Origin: Thermococcus onnurineus NA1
Lineage (GTDB): Archaea; Methanobacteriota_B; Thermococci; Thermococcales; Thermococcaceae
DNA: 64,000 bases
Reading direction: 5' to 3'
Assembly (NCBI RefSeq): GCF_000018365.1
Contig: NC_011529.1
Coordinates: forward strand, 682,001 to 746,000
How positions within the stretch are numbered: the first letter of the stretch is position 1; the number at the start of each line of letters is the position of its first letter. Below are positions 17,287-27,783 of this stretch, piece after piece. Both the position numbers and the translations under genes were made by a program. The notes under the pieces were generated by a model, which was given only the letters and a program-made list of their open reading frames with translations, did no database searches and was not told where the DNA came from.

Positions 17287-17517
17287 ATGATCAGGATCAG
17301 ACTAATGGGAGTTTTCGCTTATCTAGCAAAGGCGAGGGAGCTCAACGTGAGGATAGAGGACAAGAAAACTGTGGACGAGATTCTGAGAGAGGTAATTCCA
17401 AGGTACGACGAGTTCAAGGAGAAGATCATCTTCATCAACGGGCAACCTGCAAGAGGCGACGCCGAGGTTACCGACGGCGATGAGATCAAGGTGATGCCGG
17501 TTTTGAGCGGGGGCTGA
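17287..17517 (+). CDS. MoaD/ThiS ubiquitin-like sulfur carrier
   Basis: 76 aa, beta-grasp fold: IRIRLMGVFAYLAKARELNV, FINGQPARGDAEVTDGDEIKVMPVLSGG. The terminal Gly-Gly is the site adenylated and thiocarboxylated in pterin-dithiolene synthesis. Its place 64 nt after the FOR gene suggests it supplies sulfur for tungstopterin. GGTGGTGAAA precedes ATG 17287. Confidence 0.85.
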   Translation: MIRIRLMGVFAYLAKARELNVRIEDKKTVDEILREVIPRYDEFKEKIIFINGQPARGDAEVTDGDEIKVMPVLSGG

Positions 17518-17690
17518 GATTTCTTGCTTCTTTGACAATGCCCTTTCATTGAGTTCAAACTTTCTGTGATAATGAAACTCTGCAAGACCGCCTAATTGAA
17601 CGACAAAACCTCTTCGAAAATCTTGCAAGTATAGAAGGACATGCTAGCCGTGATCAAACTTCGCGCAAGCAAAATTTGTTAGAAGGGTTT

Positions 17691-17777
17691 TGGCGCCGGG
17701 GCAGGGATTTGAACCCTGGCGGGCTGACGCCCACGGACTCTCCAGGCCCGCGCCTTCCCAGGCTAGGCTACCCCGGC
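17691..17777 (-). tRNA. tRNA-Ser (anticodon GGA)
   Basis: The minus strand folds as a class II tRNA of 87 nt with encoded CCA. The acceptor is GCCGGGG/CCCCGGC, the D stem GCC/GGC, the anticodon stem CGGGC/GTCCG with loop CTGGAGA (anticodon GGA), followed by a long variable arm (TGGGCGTCAGCCCGC), the T stem CAGGG/CCCTG with TTCAAAT, discriminator G and CCA. The long variable arm fits serine. It lies directly downstream of rpsJ, so it may be cotranscribed with the EF-1alpha operon. Confidence 0.95.
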
Positions 17778-17795
17778 GCGTAAAAAGGGGGAGAA

Positions 17796-18104
17796 TCACG
17801 AGATGAGCTCGATCTCGATGGTGACGTCCTCAGGGACGCGAATCCTCATGATCTGGCGCATGGCCCTTTCGTCGGCCTCAATGTCGACAAGCCTCTTGTG
17901 AACGCGGAGCTCGAACCTGTCGAAGGTGGCGGTGCCCTCTCCGTCCGGGCTCTTCCTGGTGGTGATCCTGATCCTCTTGGTCGGGAGCGGGATCGGACCG
18001 CTCATCCTAACGCCGGTCCTCTCGGCTATCTGTTTTATCTGGTCGGTGACCTCGTTGAGGGCCTTAATGTTAGTGCTTGCGAGCTTAATCCTTGCCTTCT
18101 GCAT
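17796..18104 (-). CDS. rpsJ: 30S ribosomal protein S10
   Basis: 102 aa, full length for archaeal S10: [53 protein letters not shown]. It binds the head of the small subunit. It is cotranscribed with EF-1alpha upstream (46-nt gap, GGAGGGA site), the usual archaeal arrangement. Confidence 0.97.
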   Translation of the reverse strand: MQKARIKLASTNIKALNEVTDQIKQIAERTGVRMSGPIPLPTKRIRITTRKSPDGEGTATFDRFELRVHKRLVDIEADERAMRQIMRIRVPEDVTIEIELIS

Positions 18105-18150
18105 TTCCGTCCCTCCTAAGAGCTAAGGAAGTAAAGGAAGGAGAAGGCCT

Positions 18151-19437
18151 TCACTCGGCCTTCTGGATGGAGATAACCATACCGGCAGCGACGGTCTGGC
18201 CCATGTCACGGATGGCGAACCTGCCCATCTGCGGGATCTCCTTGACCGGCTCGATGACCATCGGCTTGGTCGGCCTGAGGACGACGATGGCAGAGTCACC
18301 GGTCTTGATGAACTGCGGGTTCTCCTCGACGACGTTACCGGTCCTCGGGTCGAGCTTGGCAAGGAGCTGCTCGAACCTGACGGCGACCTGGAGGGTGTGG
18401 GCGTGGAGGACCGGGGTGTAACCGATGGTGATAGCGGTCGGGTGGTTGAGGACGATGATCTGGGCCTTGAAGGTGTCCTTCGGCCTGACAACGGTCGGCG
18501 GGTTGTTGGTGTGACCAGCAACGTCACCGCGCTTTATGTCGTTCTTACCGACACCCCTGACGTTGAATCCGATGTTGTCACCCGGAAGGGCCTCCTGCAT
18601 TGGCTCGTGGTGCATCTCGATGCTCTTAACCTCACCCTGGATCGGCTTGTGGAAGATGGTGCTGGCCGGCTCGAAGATGACGACGTCACCGACGCGGAGG
18701 ACACCGGTCTCGACACGGCCGACCGGAACGGTACCGACACCCTTAATGGAGTAGACGTCCTGGATCGGGATGCGGAGCGGCTTGTCGGTCGGCTTCGGCG
18801 GCTCTGGGATCTGGTCGAGGGCCTCGATGAGGGTCGGGCCATTGTACCAGGGCATCTTGTCGCTCTTCTTAACGACGTTGTCGCCCTCCCAAGCGCTGAT
18901 CGGGATGATCGGGAAGTCCTTGTAACCGAGCATCATGAGGAGCTTCTTAACCTGCTCGGAGACCTGCTTGAACTTCTTCTCGTCGTAGTCAACCATGTCC
19001 ATCTTGTTGATAGCGACGATGATGTGGCCGATACCAAGGGTCCTGGCAAGGAAGGCGTGCTCCTTGGTCTGCGGCATGACACCGTCGGTGGCAGCAACCA
19101 CGAGAACGGCAGCGTCGGCCTGGCTGGCACCGGTGATCATGTTCTTAACGAAGTCCCTGTGGCCCGGAGCGTCGATGATGGTGATGTACCTGTGCGGGGT
19201 CTCGAACTTGGTGTGGGCGACGTCGATGGTGATACCTCTCTCCCTCTCCTCCTTGAGCCTGTCCATGACCCAAGCGAACTTGAAGGACTTACCCTTCTCA
19301 CCCATCTCCTCGAACTTCTTGATGATGTTCTCCGGTATGTTGGCGGTGTCGAAGAGCAGCCTTCCGATGGTGGTGCTCTTTCCGTGGTCGACGTGGCCGA
19401 TAAAGACTATGTTAACGTGTGGCTTCTCCTTTGCCAT
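18151..19437 (-). CDS. tuf: Translation elongation factor EF-1 alpha
   Basis: 428 aa from ATG 19437 (GGAGGTG at good distance; the in-frame ATG 19443 lies too close). GTPase motifs: [41 protein letters not shown] and [11 protein letters not shown], followed by the two beta-barrel domains. It delivers aminoacyl-tRNA to the ribosome. A GATTTAAAAAG promoter lies near 19480-19492. Confidence 0.98.
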   Translation of the reverse strand: MAKEKPHVNIVFIGHVDHGKSTTIGRLLFDTANIPENIIKKFEEMGEKGKSFKFAWVMDRLKEERERGITIDVAHTKFETPHRYITIIDAPGHRDFVKNMITGASQADAAVLVVAATDGVMPQTKEHAFLARTLGIGHIIVAINKMDMVDYDEKKFKQVSEQVKKLLMMLGYKDFPIIPISAWEGDNVVKKSDKMPWYNGPTLIEALDQIPEPPKPTDKPLRIPIQDVYSIKGVGTVPVGRVETGVLRVGDVVIFEPASTIFHKPIQGEVKSIEMHHEPMQEALPGDNIGFNVRGVGKNDIKRGDVAGHTNNPPTVVRPKDTFKAQIIVLNHPTAITIGYTPVLHAHTLQVAVRFEQLLAKLDPRTGNVVEENPQFIKTGDSAIVVLRPTKPMVIEPVKEIPQMGRFAIRDMGQTVAAGMVISIQKAE

Positions 19438-19506
19438 TTCCAAACACCTCCAAATTTTGGTCTAGTCTCGTTTGACTAGGATGGCTTTTTAAATCTTTCG
19501 AACTTC

Positions 19507-19548
19507 GGCTCCCTCGGGCGGGAAACCCGCCTTTTTCTCGGGGGAGCC
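19507..19548. other. GC-rich two-part stem-loop upstream of the EF-1alpha gene
   Basis: A 7-bp outer stem (GGCTCCC 19507-19513 with GGGAGCC 19542-19548) encloses an internal loop and a 6-bp inner stem (GGCGGG/CCCGCC) closed by AAA. On the minus strand it begins about 25-30 nt after a TTTTTAAAC TATA-like element (19577-19588), so it could be a short structured RNA. No known RNA family is recognised. Confidence 0.45.
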
Positions 19549-19687
19549 TCATGAGTTCGGAGTGAACTTGAGGAATGAGTTTAAAAACTTAACTAATCGC
19601 CGTTGGGCAGGGATTTGTCAATTTTCAGGGCAGGCTTTCAAAATCCTTCAAATCCCATACGAGCCACCTTCAGCCCTTGGCTCAGCC

Positions 19688-20925
19688 TTACCCCCAACCC
19701 TCTTCGCTATGATTCCATAGTTCTTCTCCCAATTGTGCAAGCCAATAAGTTCTGCCTTCCGCCCCAAATCCTTCAAGATTCCCCCTCGCTTCCCTCTCGT
19801 TCAACTCTTCCCACTTGACTTCTATGAAGAGCGCTTTTTTCTCCTGCTCGTTCAGAGCAACCAAGTCAATTTCCTCGTTCTTGTGCCACCACCTTCCGAT
19901 TTTCGTGAACTTAAACGGAAGCTCCCCCCGCCTGTTAAGCCCTACCAGAAACTGTCTTGCCACCTTTTCAAACACCCAGCCAAGATAGTGAGGATAGTCT
20001 TCCTTAATCTTCGAAACCTCAAAGGTCCCTTCCTCGATTCTCGACAGGTTCGGGTGAACAAAGTGGAACCAGAAGGCCAAGAAGTTGTCCGCAACGTAGT
20101 AGCGTCCCTTTTGGATGAGGGCTTTTCTGTAACTGGAACTTCCCTCACGACCAATCCCGTTTCAATAAGGTTGCGCAGGTAAGGGGTTATGTCAGAGTGT
20201 TTCATTCCAGTGAAGTCCTTTATCTTCTTTGGAGTTGTTTTGCCCAGTGCAATAGCTTCAAGTATGCGCTTGTATGTTCTGATCTCAGTGAACTCATACC
20301 TGAGGAGGAAATCAACCTCTTCCCTAAAAAAGCTCACCGGATTGAGTAGTTCCTTTTCAAGCCACTCCCAAAAGGGAAGCTCAAAATCTCAACGAGCTCT
20401 TCCAAGCTCGCCCTGGGAAAGAACTCCCTCAAGGTAAAAAAACTTCATCGGTTTTAACTTCATGGAGCCCGTTCTCCTACCGTAGAGTGGGCTTTTGTAA
20501 CTCAACACCTTCTCAGTCATCATACTCACTGAAGAACCAAGGAGTATCAGTTTAGTCTTTGACCCCGAGAGATCAAGGCCAACCGCCCTCTGAAACAGGG
20601 AGAGTACTTCAGGATCTTCTTGGATCAGGTTAGGAAACTCGTCGATTATTATTTTCCCCTTCAACGCGTGCAGAAGTCCTTCCCAGTCCTCGCGGGCGTA
20701 CCTTACCTTGAGAAACACCCTTTCAGCAGTCCCTCGAAAGTGCCTGAGGTTGTCGCCTTCAACCGCCAAGTAATACACGTGAGGAAAGTCTTTAACGGCC
20801 TCAAGTACGAGACGGGTCTTTCCAACACGCCTCCTTCCGTATATTACGATGAGTTTAAACTTCCCACTCATTAACTTCTCCTTTATGGCTCTCAGCTCGA
20901 CCTCCCTGTTCACGAAGCGGTTCAT
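19688..20925 (-). pseudogene. Broken archaeal AAA ATPase with DUF234-type C-terminal nuclease-like domain
   Basis: The gene starts well (ATG 20925 with GGTGATT): MNRFVNREVELRAIKEKL, Walker A VIYGRRRVGKTRLVLEA, Walker B KIIIDEFPNL, LILLGSSVSMM. The frame then stops at 20389. Coding sense resumes in other frames (LREFFPRASLEELVEI; then PFWEWLEKELLNP, SFFREEVDFLLRYEF and a winged helix to about 20110; then KGRYYVADNFLAFWFHFV and the DUF234-like end FIEVKWEELNEREA). At least three frameshifts, and an apparent loss of some 14 residues after LEELVEI, show decay. Intact members are common in Thermococcales. Confidence 0.85.
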
Positions 20926-21074
20926 TATGATAATCACCATATAATGCACGTTATCATCTTCAAGAATTTCGGTGGATTGAGAACCACGATCCGAACTCTA
21001 AACCACTTTTGGAAACTCAGAAAATGACACAACGAAGAAACGAAGGAGAGAAAAGTTCAGAGGGCAGAAAGCCC

Positions 21075-23273
21075 TCACTGCTGCGGGCAGACGTCCTGCT
21101 CCTTCGGCGGGTTCGGGTCGAGGCCCTTCCTCTGCCTGATCTGCCTGATAATGTTGACTGCCAGCTCGTTCGGGACACGCTTGAAGCCTGCATGTTCGGT
21201 GCTCCAGAGGGCCTTTCCGCTGGTGGCACCCCTGAGCGCTCCGGCGAATCCGAACATCTCTGCAACCGGAGCCTCTGAGATAATGATCATAACCTCTCCT
21301 TCCTGCCTCATGTCAATGAGCTGGCCGCGCCTCTGGTTGATCTCCCTGCTGACGGAACCCATGTACTCATAGGGTATGTTGATGATGACCTTCTGATAGG
21401 GCTCGTAGAGCACCGGACCTGCCTTCATCATGGCACAGTGGATGGCAGTCCTGATGGCCGGGTAGATCTGGGCCGGACCGCGGTGGACGTTGTCCTCGTG
21501 GATCTTAGCGTCGTGGAGCCTGACCATAACCTTCATGACCGGCTCCTTGGCGAGCGGGCCCTCGTCCATTGCCTGGTGGAATCCGTCAACAAGAAGATCC
21601 ATAACCTCATTGAGGTACTGGATACCCTTGGTGTTGTCGAGGAATATGTTGCCGTTGTAGACGTCAACGATACCCTTGGCAATCTCGTAGTCAAGGCCGA
21701 GCTCGGCTAGCTTCTTGGCGACGGCCTTCGGGTCCTTCGGCCTGCCCTCTGGTATCTCGCCCTCGCGTATGGCCTCGTATATAGCGTCTGGGAGCGGCTC
21801 GACGGTGATGTAGAACCTGTTGTGCTTGTTCGGGGACTTTCCTTCGACTATCGGACTCTGCTTGGTGACGCTCTCACGGTAGACGACGATCGGAGGTGAG
21901 ACATCAACATCGAGCTTCCACTCGGTCTTGAGCCTGTAGAGCTTGACTTCCAGGTGGAGCTCACCCATACCGCTGAGGAGGTGCTGGCCGGTCTCCTCGT
22001 CGATCTTGACGTGGAGGGTCGGGTCCTCCTTGGCGAGCTGCCTGAGAGCCTCGATGAGCTTCGGAAGGTCCTTGACGTTCTTGGCCTCGATGGCAACGGT
22101 AACGACCGGCTCGCTGGTGTAGTGGAGGGCCTCAAACGGCTCAATCTGCTCAACTGAGACAGTCTCACCGGCCATGGCGTCGCGCAGTCCTGTGACGGCG
22201 ACGATGTTACCGGCCTGAACGGCCTCCATGTTAACCCTCTCGGGACCCATGTAGATACCGACCTGCTGGATTCTAGCTTTTCTCTTGCTGTTGATGAGGT
22301 AAACCTCCTGGCCAGTTTTGACGGTACCGCTCCAGACACGGCCGGTCGCGACCTCACCCGCGTGCTTGTCGAGGATGATCTTGGTGACGACCATGACCAT
22401 CTTGCCCTTCGGGTCGCAGTTTATCATAGCCTGGCCGACGTCGCTGTTAATGTCGCCTCTCCAGAGGTGCGGGATCCTGTACTTCTGGGCCTCGAGCGGG
22501 TTCGGGAGGTGGCGGACGACCATATCAAGAACCACGACGTGGAGCGGGGCCTTCTGCCTGAGAGTCTTAAGGTCGCCGGCGTTGGTGAGCTCAACAATGT
22601 CCTTGAAGGTGACACCAGTTCTCTTCATGTAGGGAACACTGAGGGCCCAGTTGTAGTAAGCTGAACCGAAGGCGACGCTTCCATCCTCGACCTTGACGAG
22701 CCACTGGTTCTTGAACTCCTCTGGAGCATAGCGCTTGATGAGCCTGTTGACGTCAGTAATGATCTTGGCAAACCTGTTGAGGATCTCGTTCGGACCGAGC
22801 TTGAGCTCCTTGATGAGCCTATCGACCTTGTTGATGAAGAGGACCGGCTTAACGTACTCCCTGAGGGCCTGCCTGAGAACGGTCTCGGTCTGGGGCATGA
22901 CACCCTCGACGGCGTCGACGACTATGATCGCACCGTCGATGGCACGCATGGCCCTGGTAACGTCACCACCGAAGTCAACGTGACCGGGGGTATCGATGAG
23001 GTTGATGAGGTACTCCTTGCCCTCATAGGTGTGGACCATTGAGACGTTTGCAGCGTTGATGGTGATTCCCCTCGCCTGCTCCTGCTCGTCGAAGTCAAGG
23101 ACGAGCTGCTTTCCAGCGAGCTCCTCGCTAATCATGCCTGCACCAGCGAGCAGGTTGTCGCTCAGTGTAGTTTTACCGTGGTCAATGTGAGCAGCAATAC
23201 CCATGTTCCTAATCCTCTCGGGCTGGGTCATGAGCTCCTTAATCTTTGCAATCATCTCTTCCCTTCTTCCCAT
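21075..23273 (-). CDS. fusA: Translation elongation factor EF-2
   Basis: 732 aa. GTPase motifs: [42 protein letters not shown] and [11 protein letters not shown]. Near the C-terminus [10 protein letters not shown] carries the His that is modified to diphthamide in archaea. It catalyses ribosomal translocation. An AGGTGG site precedes the ATG and a GATTTATAACC promoter lies near 23330. Confidence 0.98.
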   Translation of the reverse strand: MGRREEMIAKIKELMTQPERIRNMGIAAHIDHGKTTLSDNLLAGAGMISEELAGKQLVLDFDEQEQARGITINAANVSMVHTYEGKEYLINLIDTPGHVDFGGDVTRAMRAIDGAIIVVDAVEGVMPQTETVLRQALREYVKPVLFINKVDRLIKELKLGPNEILNRFAKIITDVNRLIKRYAPEEFKNQWLVKVEDGSVAFGSAYYNWALSVPYMKRTGVTFKDIVELTNAGDLKTLRQKAPLHVVVLDMVVRHLPNPLEAQKYRIPHLWRGDINSDVGQAMINCDPKGKMVMVVTKIILDKHAGEVATGRVWSGTVKTGQEVYLINSKRKARIQQVGIYMGPERVNMEAVQAGNIVAVTGLRDAMAGETVSVEQIEPFEALHYTSEPVVTVAIEAKNVKDLPKLIEALRQLAKEDPTLHVKIDEETGQHLLSGMGELHLEVKLYRLKTEWKLDVDVSPPIVVYRESVTKQSPIVEGKSPNKHNRFYITVEPLPDAIYEAIREGEIPEGRPKDPKAVAKKLAELGLDYEIAKGIVDVYNGNIFLDNTKGIQYLNEVMDLLVDGFHQAMDEGPLAKEPVMKVMVRLHDAKIHEDNVHRGPAQIYPAIRTAIHCAMMKAGPVLYEPYQKVIINIPYEYMGSVSREINQRRGQLIDMRQEGEVMIIISEAPVAEMFGFAGALRGATSGKALWSTEHAGFKRVPNELAVNIIRQIRQRKGLDPNPPKEQDVCPQQ

Positions 23274-23417
23274 TTACACCACCTTCTAACCTGATGAGCT
23301 TGTTCACCACTCACTTAAAAGGTGCGGTTATAAATCTTTCCCAGCGCAAAATCGAGGTCAGGCGAAAACGTTTAAACTACTTAAGGTTTTTGGAAGCAAA
23401 AAGAAAATCCAACCACT

Positions 23418-24482
23418 TCAGCCAAGGAAGTCCATCACGAATTGCCTGACCTCCTCCCTGACGTCCTCCCTTGCGTAAACCCCCCAGCGCCAGTGCGTGT
23501 CCTTGAGCTCCACCAGACTCCTGACGAGAGGGGAGACATTGCTTAACCTCTGGCCTCCCTCAACGAATGCATTCTTCTCCTCGAACTTCGGCTTCGGTGG
23601 GTAGTCGAGGATAGCCAAGTGGTTGAACTCATCTTCAAGAGCCTTTTTAAGCTCCTCGACATTCTTGAACTCTTCATTAGTATAAACTATGCGTTTATAG
23701 AGCCTCCTGTCATCGATGGCCTTCACCAGCTCCCTGACCTCATCGCGCTCGCTTCCCCTAAGGCGAGCGATTAAATCAACCTCGTCCATGGTGGCGACCT
23801 CTTTCTCACGTATTCTCTCAAGCTCGACTGCCTTGATGAGCATCGCCGACGCTATCCTGGAAACATGGTGCTGGTAGACGGTTGGATACATCATGCTCCT
23901 CGCGAGGAGCAGCGACTGAGCGGCCATTATCCCCTTCTGCCCGATGATGAGCTTTTCGCCGTCGTAGCGGAGGTTTCTTATAAGCCTGTCGAGGTCGACG
24001 AGTCCGTATGCAACGCCGGTGTAGTAGGCATCCCTCACGAGGTAGTCCATCCTGTCGGCGTCTATGTCCCCGCTCACTATCGGGTGCTTGAGAAGGCTGA
24101 GGAACTCTTTGAGAGAGTAGCGCTCCCCTATGACATCTCGGATTTCGCCCTCTTTCAGAGCCCGCCTCGTGTTCTCCTCATGGCTCCCGTAGAGTGCCTC
24201 AAGGGTGTGGGAGAATGGATAGTGCCCGAGATCATGGAGCAGTGCGGCGTACGCCACTGCCCCTTCAACTGTATCCCTGTTGTTCTCCGCTATCTTCTTC
24301 GCGAGCCAGAACGTTCCCAGGGAGTGCTCAAAGCGCGTGTGCCTCGCCGATGGATATGCAAGGTACGCCAGCCCAAGCTGGGTTATCCTCCTCAGCCTCT
24401 GGAACTCGGGCGTGTCAACAATCCTCAGCGCAAACTCGTCCAGGACTATGTCTCCGTGAATGGCGTCGCGGATGACTTTCAC
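23418..24482 (-). CDS. HD-domain phosphohydrolase (SAMHD1-like family)
   Basis: 354 aa from GTG 24482 (GGGGTG 6 nt upstream); an ATG-type start at 24518 would overlap the previous gene. Signatures: VIRDAIHGDIVLDEFALRIVDT, TRFEHSLGTFWLA (H), LLHDLGHYPFSHTLE (HD), SGDIDADRMDYLVRDAYYTG (D). These are the residues of the metal site in the dGTPase/SAMHD1 superfamily. The nucleotide or phosphoester substrate is not evident. It sits 26 nt after mptA in the same direction. Confidence 0.85.
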   Translation of the reverse strand: MKVIRDAIHGDIVLDEFALRIVDTPEFQRLRRITQLGLAYLAYPSARHTRFEHSLGTFWLAKKIAENNRDTVEGAVAYAALLHDLGHYPFSHTLEALYGSHEENTRRALKEGEIRDVIGERYSLKEFLSLLKHPIVSGDIDADRMDYLVRDAYYTGVAYGLVDLDRLIRNLRYDGEKLIIGQKGIMAAQSLLLARSMMYPTVYQHHVSRIASAMLIKAVELERIREKEVATMDEVDLIARLRGSERDEVRELVKAIDDRRLYKRIVYTNEEFKNVEELKKALEDEFNHLAILDYPPKPKFEEKNAFVEGGQRLSNVSPLVRSLVELKDTHWRWGVYAREDVREEVRQFVMDFLG

Positions 24483-24508
24483 AAGGAACACCCCGAAAAT
24501 TGAGAAAG

Positions 24509-25315
24509 TCAGCTCCACGTCTCCGCTATGACGTCGTGCTTATGGATGCTCTCGTTGCTGATGACCCTCACGTGAATCCTGCCCTTAAAGCGCTTCTTCG
24601 CCTTGGCGAATATCTCGCGCGCAACGTCCTCGACAAACTTCGGGTTCCTGTACATGCCCTGAACGACGGCGTTCTCATCTACCGTCTTGAGTAGCGTGTA
24701 GGTTGGGTGGCTGAAGGAGCTCTCAACGACGTCTATCATATCCTCAAGTGCTATCTCCTCGTCAAAGGCCGTTCTTACCTCAAGCTCGCCTATCGCCCTC
24801 TGTATGTGCGTCTTGCCGTTGTTGTTCGCCATAGCGTGCGGACAGGCGGTGTTTCCGATAACCTTAACCCTCAGAATCTTCTCAAAGCTTCCGTCCTCGT
24901 TCTTGATGACACCGACTTCAACGTCATAGGGCTCGTAGGTGGTCTTTTTGCTCGCCGGAGTCTCGCGAGGGATTATGAGGTGAGTCCTTATCCAGACCTC
25001 AGCCCTCTTGTGTGGGTGCTTGCCTTCGAGCCTATAAATGACTGCCTTCCCAAGCTCTTCGAGCGAGCTGTGAGCTTCCATCACCTCTTCCTCAACGGCC
25101 TCGCTCATCGCCTCTGTTATGCTCTCCACGAGCCTGCTCATGTGTATGCCCTTCTTCTCCTCCGGAACGTCGATAGTTATCTCAAAGAGCGGGAGGAAAG
25201 TGTACACCCTTCCTTTCCAGTTTATCTTTGCCACCGTTCGGAGATTTGTTATTCCGACACGGTGAAGGCGCTCTCTAATCTCGGGAATCTCTTCCTGGGT
25301 CTCGAATATCGGCAT
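24509..25315 (-). CDS. mptA: GTP cyclohydrolase MptA (FolE2-type, type IB)
   Basis: 268 aa from ATG 25315 (GGGTGATACTC). Signatures include [62 protein letters not shown] (metal-binding Cys and His) and [14 protein letters not shown]. The archaeal enzyme is Fe(II)-dependent and opens GTP to dihydroneopterin cyclic phosphate for modified folate or pterin synthesis. The HD hydrolase gene follows and could act in the same path (inference). Confidence 0.9.
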   Translation of the reverse strand: MPIFETQEEIPEIRERLHRVGITNLRTVAKINWKGRVYTFLPLFEITIDVPEEKKGIHMSRLVESITEAMSEAVEEEVMEAHSSLEELGKAVIYRLEGKHPHKRAEVWIRTHLIIPRETPASKKTTYEPYDVEVGVIKNEDGSFEKILRVKVIGNTACPHAMANNNGKTHIQRAIGELEVRTAFDEEIALEDMIDVVESSFSHPTYTLLKTVDENAVVQGMYRNPKFVEDVAREIFAKAKKRFKGRIHVRVISNESIHKHDVIAETWS

Positions 25316-25366
25316 GAGTATCACCCTGAACTTTTTAGGGTTATCTAATCGGGGCCCCTTTTAAAC

Positions 25367-26133
25367 CTACCTCAGCAGGCTCATCAGCCTCTCGTAGCTT
25401 TTCCTCGCGAGCTTTACATCCGTTCAGCCTTCCAGCGTATTTAGTCTTTTCAAAAATCCGTATGAGGACATCGAGGTCCTCCAGATCCGGGAAAATCTCC
25501 CTCAACATTTTCTAATGCTCCCTATGAGTCCAGCTCTTCCTGTAGGGGTAGCCCTTCATGATGAGACCGGCAACGACGTTTTTGTACATCTTTATGACCC
25601 TTTTGGCGGTGGTTCCCTCAAGGGCTTCGTAGCGCATTTCGGAAGTTAAACTTCATCTCGAACGCAACTTGCTTCTTTTCCGCCGTTTCACTGTGATAAC
25701 CAGAATCAGAAAGACGATGAATGGAAGGAAGTTAAAAAACCGCCGGAAGCTCCTTCAGGACGACCAGAAAATCGCCGGATGTGACGTAGTACCAGACGCC
25801 CTCAATGCTTTTAACCGCACCGCCGCCCTCGAAGAGCTTTTCCGGTTTCTTCTCGAAGAACAGTTTGAGGACAACGAAGATGGCGAGGAGTGTTATAGCC
25901 CCGGTCAAGACGTTGCCTCTCTTGGTCTCCGTGCCGCCCCTTTCAAGGCTTTCCTCAAGCACGAGCCTGATGACGTAGCCGGCCATCCCCAGGAGGATAA
26001 GGTTCACAAAGAAAAAGAGCCATTCGATGTTGAACACCGTGACGCCACCGTAAACGGCCGTGCTTCCGAGAAGGGCTAAGGTGATAAGGAGAGTGGAGAA
26101 AAGGACCCCGTAGAGGGCCTTCATTCTTTCCAT
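25367..26133 (-). pseudogene. Frameshifted membrane protein with a DUF4129-like C-terminus
   Basis: The first frame (26133-25732) encodes a protein with three membrane helices and stops at LKELPAVF, at a run of six T. Past the run another frame continues as a fourth helix (FFNFLPFIVFLILVITV). A third piece starts near ATG 25638 (RYEALEGTTAKRVIKMYKNV, MKGYPYRKSWTHREH). A fourth, MLREIFPDLEDLDVLIRIFEK, runs to about 25410 and then shifts to LARKSYERLMSLLR and a stop at 25367. The cytoplasmic part resembles DUF4129 tails found beside transglutaminase-like proteins. Several indels and an internal stop make it a pseudogene. Confidence 0.75.
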
Positions 26134-26531
26134 TGCCGAGCACCTATCTGCTCGATCATGTAGTAAACCGTCCTTAGCGGAATTCCCATGCGGGAGCTTA
26201 TCTCCTTGGGGGTTATACCCTTCCGTATAAGGTTGTAAACCTCGCGGATAGTCCGCTCATCGTACTTCCGCGGCCTTCCACGGGGATAGCCCTCGGGAAC
26301 GAGCTCTATGCCCATCTGCGCAAGGGCGTTTATCGCTTTTTTCGAGACCTTGGGATAGAGACTCGGCGGACAGGAGATTTTCCTAACGTTCGGCGCACGC
26401 TCAAGTATCCTCACGAGTATCTCCTTTGTCGGGCGGAGGTTGATGTAGACCTCGGTAACCTCGTCGTTTAAGACTTCATTGAGTTTCCTTATGAGCTCGG
26501 CGTTGTTTCTGGCCTTTATCTCCACCCTCAT
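26121..26531 (-). CDS. DUF1699-like protein with C-terminal helix-turn-helix
   Basis: 136 aa. The N-terminal alpha/beta part (VEIKARNNAELIRKLNEVL, EVYINLRPTKEILVRILER, KISCPPSLYPKVSKKAINAL) is followed by RGRPRKYDERTIREVYNLI and KGITPKEISSRMGIPLRTVY, a resolvase-like HTH. It is probably a DNA-binding regulator. Its 3' end overlaps the start of the decayed membrane gene by 13 nt, and it follows the DUF530 gene by 4 nt. Confidence 0.65.
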   Translation of the reverse strand: MRVEIKARNNAELIRKLNEVLNDEVTEVYINLRPTKEILVRILERAPNVRKISCPPSLYPKVSKKAINALAQMGIELVPEGYPRGRPRKYDERTIREVYNLIRKGITPKEISSRMGIPLRTVYYMIEQIGARQWKE

Positions 26532-26535
26532 GTCC

Positions 26536-27783
26536 TCACCCCTGGAGGAGCGCTAGGAACTGCTTCGCCCTGTCGCTCTTGGGCATGAACTTCTCGAACT
26601 TCTTGGTGTCGGCGAAGAGCGTCTTGTGGAGGCCTGAAATCACGAACTTCTTTATGGCCTCGACAAGTTCGTCCTCGGGAATACCGAGGAGCTGGGCCAC
26701 CTTCTCCTCGCTGTAGTCGCTCATGCCGTAGAGCAGAACTCCGCCGAGTAAATAGTTGGGGATGTTGGTTATGTCTCTCCTCCTGCCAACGAGGGCCTTC
26801 TCCATCTCACACTTCCGTATGAGCATCATGCTTCCATGGCCTGTCTTGAAGCCGGGCTCGTTCCTGAAGGGAAGATCGAAGATCGAGTAGTGGCAGTCGA
26901 TGCAGAGCTTTATATCCGGGTAGAGGCCCAGGCCTTCCCTATCGTTCTCGGAGGTGAGGAAGTAGTAGCGGAAGAGGTCGAGGCCCAGAAGCTCTGCTCC
27001 TTTTTCGGGGTCGAGGACGGAATACGCTAAGGCAAGGTTGTCAACAGTGTAGTGGTTGTTTATGAGAACGCCCTTCGTCTTGACGAAGCTGAGAACTCTC
27101 CAGCGGAACCTTCTTCCGTAGCGCTGCCTCAGCTCAGCCTCTATGTCAGCATCAGTGGGCAAATCGATGCGCGCCTTCTTGAGTCTGTTGTTCTCCCAGT
27201 ACTCGACCTCGATGCGAAGTCCCCTCGTTCTCACTGTCCCCTTCTCACGGAGCTTGCCCTTTATGAACTTGAAAGCCTCCCTGACCTCGATGCTCTCCCT
27301 TGCCAGAAGGCGAAGTACGTCACCGGAATACGCCAAATAAGGAAGCACCTCAACGCGTCCGAGCTGAACAGGCTTTTGGATGGCCTTAACCTTTGGAATA
27401 TCCTCCCTCTTGAGCTCCCTGATTGAGAGCTCCCTCTTTCCAAGGGTGAAAGTATAGTTGGCCGCTATCAAAGCGAGGGCCATCTTGTGGGCGGTAATGG
27501 CCGAGCGAAGCCTTTCAAGGGCCAAAACACGGTTGCGCTTCTTCTTGTATATCCATTGGATGTGAGGATCCTTGTTCCTCTTGTCGAAGCCTCCCACCGA
27601 GGGAGTAGCCTCACCGACGCGCCTTGATAAATCCTCCTCAAGCTCTTGGAGGAGAGACAGGTTCTCCTTCAAACGGTAAGAAATGGACGGGACGTCGAAA
27701 GTCTCGAATAACCCGTCCATGTCTATTCCGATGTCGTCAAGTATCTTGTTCACCTGCGCGACGAGCTCTTCCGTCGTCGTCAT
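26536..27783 (-). CDS. DUF530 family protein
   Basis: 415 aa. A helical N-terminus is followed by a mixed region and a putative metal-binding stretch [15 protein letters not shown] near residue 295, with [11 protein letters not shown] after it. The C-terminus has an HTH-like [21 protein letters not shown]. It is a Thermococcales/methanogen family of unknown function. It starts within the 3' end of the topoisomerase VI A gene (4-nt overlap), so it is cotranscribed with it, which hints at a DNA-related role (inference). Confidence 0.65.
   Translation of the reverse strand: MTTTEELVAQVNKILDDIGIDMDGLFETFDVPSISYRLKENLSLLQELEEDLSRRVGEATPSVGGFDKRNKDPHIQWIYKKKRNRVLALERLRSAITAHKMALALIAANYTFTLGKRELSIRELKREDIPKVKAIQKPVQLGRVEVLPYLAYSGDVLRLLARESIEVREAFKFIKGKLREKGTVRTRGLRIEVEYWENNRLKKARIDLPTDADIEAELRQRYGRRFRWRVLSFVKTKGVLINNHYTVDNLALAYSVLDPEKGAELLGLDLFRYYFLTSENDREGLGLYPDIKLCIDCHYSIFDLPFRNEPGFKTGHGSMMLIRKCEMEKALVGRRRDITNIPNYLLGGVLLYGMSDYSEEKVAQLLGIPEDELVEAIKKFVISGLHKTLFADTKKFEKFMPKSDRAKQFLALLQG

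Noticed and set aside
17518-17690. Search for an integrated element or att duplication next to tRNA-Ser
   Set aside because: No second copy of the tRNA 3' end and no integrase gene seen in the window; the interval shows only AT-rich sequence with a CTTGCAAG palindrome.
18397-19479. 360-codon plus-strand frame opposite EF-1alpha
   Set aside because: Shadow of a highly biased, conserved gene; Val/Asp/Leu-rich composition without motifs.
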